Source: Reyranellaceae bacterium | Lineage (GTDB): Bacteria; Pseudomonadota; Alphaproteobacteria; Reyranellales; Reyranellaceae | NCBI GenBank assembly: GCA_022844045.1 | Contig: JALHMM010000009.1 | Span: 42,948 to 106,947, forward strand | DNA: 64,000 bases | Direction of reading: 5' to 3' | In this document: positions 62,041 to 64,000 of the stretch, one piece after another | How positions within the stretch are numbered: the stretch's first letter is position 1 | How the letters are laid out: each line of letters starts with the position of its first letter | Notes under the pieces: generated by a model | The model's database searches: none | What the model was told of the DNA's origin: nothing | Seen by the model: the letters and a program-made list of their open reading frames with translations, nothing else | Made by a program: the position numbers and the translations under genes

Positions 62041-63057
62041 TCAACGCAACGGCGTGCCTGGCTGCAGGCCGCCGGGCTGCGGCGGGGGCGGGGGCGGGGG
62101 CTTGACCGGTCCAGGGCCGGGCTTCGCGGCGGTCGGCTTGCCGGCCGGAGGCGGCGTCTTGGGCGTCGTCGCGGGAGGCGTCGCCGGTGGCGGCCGGGTG
62201 ATGGGCGTGGTGCTGGCGATCTCCCACTCCGACGGGTTGATCTTGCCGTCACCGTCCAGGTCCAGGCGCCTGAAGATGCCTGTCGCCCAGACGCGCATCT
62301 CGGTGGCGTCGATGACGCCGTTCTTGTTGGCGTCGATCTCGTTGAAGCGCTGGGCCACCTGATCGCGTCGCTGCTGGTAGGTCGGCTGACCCGGGACATT
62401 GGCCGTCGGGCCGGCGAGCACCAGGAAGGTCTGCAGGGTGATCTTGCCATCCTTATCGGTATCGAGCCGCTCCATCATCCGGGCGGTTTCGAAATTGACG
62501 AACTCCTCGAGATCGATCACGCCGTCGCCATTGCAGTCGACGTTGGTGCGGCAATGCTCGGTGCGCACCTTCTGCCGTTCGGTCTCGGCGAGGCGCTCGA
62601 CCAGCAACGCTTCCTCGCGCGTGACCCGGCCATCGCCGTCGAGGTCGGCTTCACGGAAACTCAGCGCCGCCGAGGTCTGGAACTCCGTCCTGCTCACCCG
62701 GCCGTCATCGTTGGTGTCAATGGCGCTGAACTGCTGGTCGTACAACGCGCGTCGACGGCCTAGCGTCGCCGGGTCGGGCGGCGGTGGGGCGAAGGGGGGC
62801 TCGGCGAGCTTGGCGAACTCCACCCGGCTCAGCAGGCCATCCTTGTCGCTGTCGAGCTGGTCGAACGCCTTCATTCGATGCGCGACGAACTGTTCGCGAC
62901 TGACGATGCCCGTGTTGCCGGTATCGATCTCCATGAACCAGGACGGCAATTGCACGCGCCCTTGCGGTACCGTCGGCTGTTGCCCCGATGCCGGCGATTG
63001 CAGCAGCGGCAACGCCAGCGCGATCGTCGTGAGAAGTCGTGTCGTCCGGCCGGTCAG
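62041..63057 (-). CDS. Secreted EF-hand calcium-binding protein
   Basis: The protein carries about seven EF-hand loops (DSDKDGLLSRVEF, DTNDDGRVSRTEF, DLDGDGRVTREEA, DCNGDGVIDLEEF, DTDKDGKITLQTF, DANKNGVIDATEM, DLDGDGKINPSEW) and a degenerate first one (DTGNTGIVSREQF). It ends in a Pro-rich tail closing with PGGLQPGTPLR. No ATG, GTG or TTG gives a signal peptide. CTG at 63057 does (LTGRTTRLLTTIALALPLL then SPASG), lies 6 bases after GGGAGG and follows an in-frame TAG. A TTG at 63012 would remove most of the signal. With CTG the product is 338 residues, exported and probably a calcium sensor or buffer. It is a duplicate of the upstream gene. Confidence 0.88.
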   Translation of the reverse strand: MTGRTTRLLTTIALALPLLQSPASGQQPTVPQGRVQLPSWFMEIDTGNTGIVSREQFVAHRMKAFDQLDSDKDGLLSRVEFAKLAEPPFAPPPPDPATLGRRRALYDQQFSAIDTNDDGRVSRTEFQTSAALSFREADLDGDGRVTREEALLVERLAETERQKVRTEHCRTNVDCNGDGVIDLEEFVNFETARMMERLDTDKDGKITLQTFLVLAGPTANVPGQPTYQQRRDQVAQRFNEIDANKNGVIDATEMRVWATGIFRRLDLDGDGKINPSEWEIASTTPITRPPPATPPATTPKTPPPAGKPTAAKPGPGPVKPPPPPPPQPGGLQPGTPLR

Positions 63058-63075
63058 AGGCGTCCTCCCTGGTGG

Positions 63076-64000
63076 CTAGCGTCCCAATGGCACGCCGGGC
63101 TGCAGCCCGCCCGGGCCGGGTGCCGGAGCGGGCGCTGGACGCGGCCCCGGCGCTGGTGCCGGACGCGGCTGGGCGGCGGGCGCGGCCGCGGGTCCTGGCG
63201 CCGGCTTGGGCGGTGGTTGCTGCGGCTGCGGCGTGTTGGCAATTTGCCACTCCTGCGGCGTGACCTTGCCGTTGCCGTCGGCATCGATCCTCTTGAACAG
63301 CGCCAGCGCCATGGCGCGGATCTCGGCCTGGTCGAGCTGCCCGTCCTTGTTGGTGTCGAGCTCCTGGAAGCGCCGGGTGAGCGCGTCGCGACGCTGCTGA
63401 TAGGGCGGCTGTCCCGGCGGATTCTGGTTGGCCTCGCCGGCGAGCACCAGCCACTCCTGCAGGCTGACCTTGCCGTCCTTGTTGGCGTCGAGCTCGAGCA
63501 TGCGGCCGGTCTCGAAAGTCGCGAACTCCTCGGTATCGATCAAGCCGTCGCCGTTGCGGTCCGGGTTGTTGCGGTTACGCCGGTCGATCTCGGCGTCGAC
63601 CTGAGCCTGCCGCTTCTGCGCCTCGCGGATCACCAACAACACTTCCTCGCGGGTCGCGCGGCCGTCCATGTCGATGTCGAACTCGCGGAAGCCCAGCGCG
63701 ATATAGGCCTGCACCTCGCCGCGCGTGACTTTGCCGTCGGCGTCGGTATCGATGGTCTCGAACTGCTTTTCATAAAACGACCTGCGGTCGGCGAGCGGCG
63801 GCAGGTTGGGGGTATCTGGCGTGAAGGGCGGCTCCGCCAGCTTGAGGAACTCCTCTTTGCTCAGCGTGCCATCCTTGTTGGCGTCCAGCTGGTCGAAGAG
63901 CTTCATGCGATAGGCGACAAACTGCTCACGGGTGACGACGCCGCTCTTGGCGGTGTCGATCTCGACAAACCAGTCGGGCAGCTGAATCGGCGGCGGCGCG
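63076..64000 (-). CDS. EF-hand calcium-binding protein, 5' end outside window
   Basis: The frame is open to the right edge, so the N-terminus and start are missing; about 308 codons are present. Eight EF-hand loops can be read (DTAKSGVVTREQF degenerate, DANKDGTLSKEEF, DTDADGKVTRGEV, DIDMDGRATREEV, DRNGDGLIDTEEF, DANKDGKVSLQEW, DTNKDGQLDQAEI, DADGNGKVTPQEW), then a Pro/Ala-rich tail closing PGGLQPGVPLGR. Layout and tail match the downstream protein, so the two are tandem duplicates. By analogy it is secreted. Confidence 0.88.
   Translation of the reverse strand, partial: APPPIQLPDWFVEIDTAKSGVVTREQFVAYRMKLFDQLDANKDGTLSKEEFLKLAEPPFTPDTPNLPPLADRRSFYEKQFETIDTDADGKVTRGEVQAYIALGFREFDIDMDGRATREEVLLVIREAQKRQAQVDAEIDRRNRNNPDRNGDGLIDTEEFATFETGRMLELDANKDGKVSLQEWLVLAGEANQNPPGQPPYQQRRDALTRRFQELDTNKDGQLDQAEIRAMALALFKRIDADGNGKVTPQEWQIANTPQPQQPPPKPAPGPAAAPAAQPRPAPAPGPRPAPAPAPGPGGLQPGVPLGR

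Overview
The window reads as chromosomal DNA of a GC-rich alphaproteobacterium. Base composition is roughly two-thirds G+C by eye (not computed), gyrA and coaD are neighbours, there is an ECF11-type sigma/ChrR-like pair, and palindromic intergenic elements of the kind seen in Rhizobiales and Rhodospirillales recur. I cannot name the genus; a Reyranella- or Rhodospirillales-like soil or aquatic heterotroph would fit. I see no prophage, insertion sequence, CRISPR array or plasmid functions.

Layout. 1-6.1 kb: end of a HAD hydrolase, gyrA, coaD, a small secreted protein, tRNA-Lys and two unknown envelope proteins. 6.1-8.6 kb: a PLP enzyme divergent from an XRE regulator, and a methyltransferase. 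8.7-12.7 kb: a leftward four-gene set (two SGNH hydrolases, an MBOAT acyltransferase, a small membrane protein) that looks like an extracytoplasmic O-acylation machine. 12.9-23.3 kb: HpcH/HpaI aldolase, SDR, 2-hydroxyacid dehydrogenase, hydrolase, phosphodiesterase-like enzyme, an unpartnered CoxL-like molybdenum subunit, a TTC38-like protein and an RlmM-like methyltransferase, separated by large palindromic repeats. 23.8-26.8 kb: two MFS transporters and two tiny lipoproteins.

26.9-36.5 kb: a rightward catabolic block, hyuA / MFS / hyuB / TRAP dctP-dctQ-dctM / FAD amine oxidoreductase, that would import and process a small organic acid or cyclic amide. 36.6-44.0 kb: a leftward run of nine closely spaced genes (MaoC, ChaC, three EamA transporters in tandem, small anchored protein, SDR, PcaD-like hydrolase, acyl-CoA dehydrogenase), flanked at 44.3-47.2 kb by two crotonase-fold proteins, a LysR regulator and a YciI-like protein. 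47.3-51.1 kb: a lipid-linked sugar module (SMR-type protein, GT2 glycosyltransferase, methyltransferase) divergent from a large polytopic membrane protein. 51.2-57.1 kb: ureohydrolase, M20 peptidase, an ECF sigma / ChrR-like anti-sigma pair with a candidate autoregulatory promoter, M81 MlrC-like protein, a STAS-like protein and tRNA-Val. 57.2-62.0 kb: gph, then glmU-glmS-phyH. 62.0-64.0 kb: two tandem EF-hand proteins, the second of which appears to start with CTG.

The most notable points are a lysine at the GyrA quinolone-determining position, a ChrR-like anti-sigma factor lacking both zinc-ligand cysteines, two crotonases whose glutamate pattern fits isomerases rather than hydratases, and the duplicated calcium-binding genes. 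Assignments rest on reading motifs; no database search was run.
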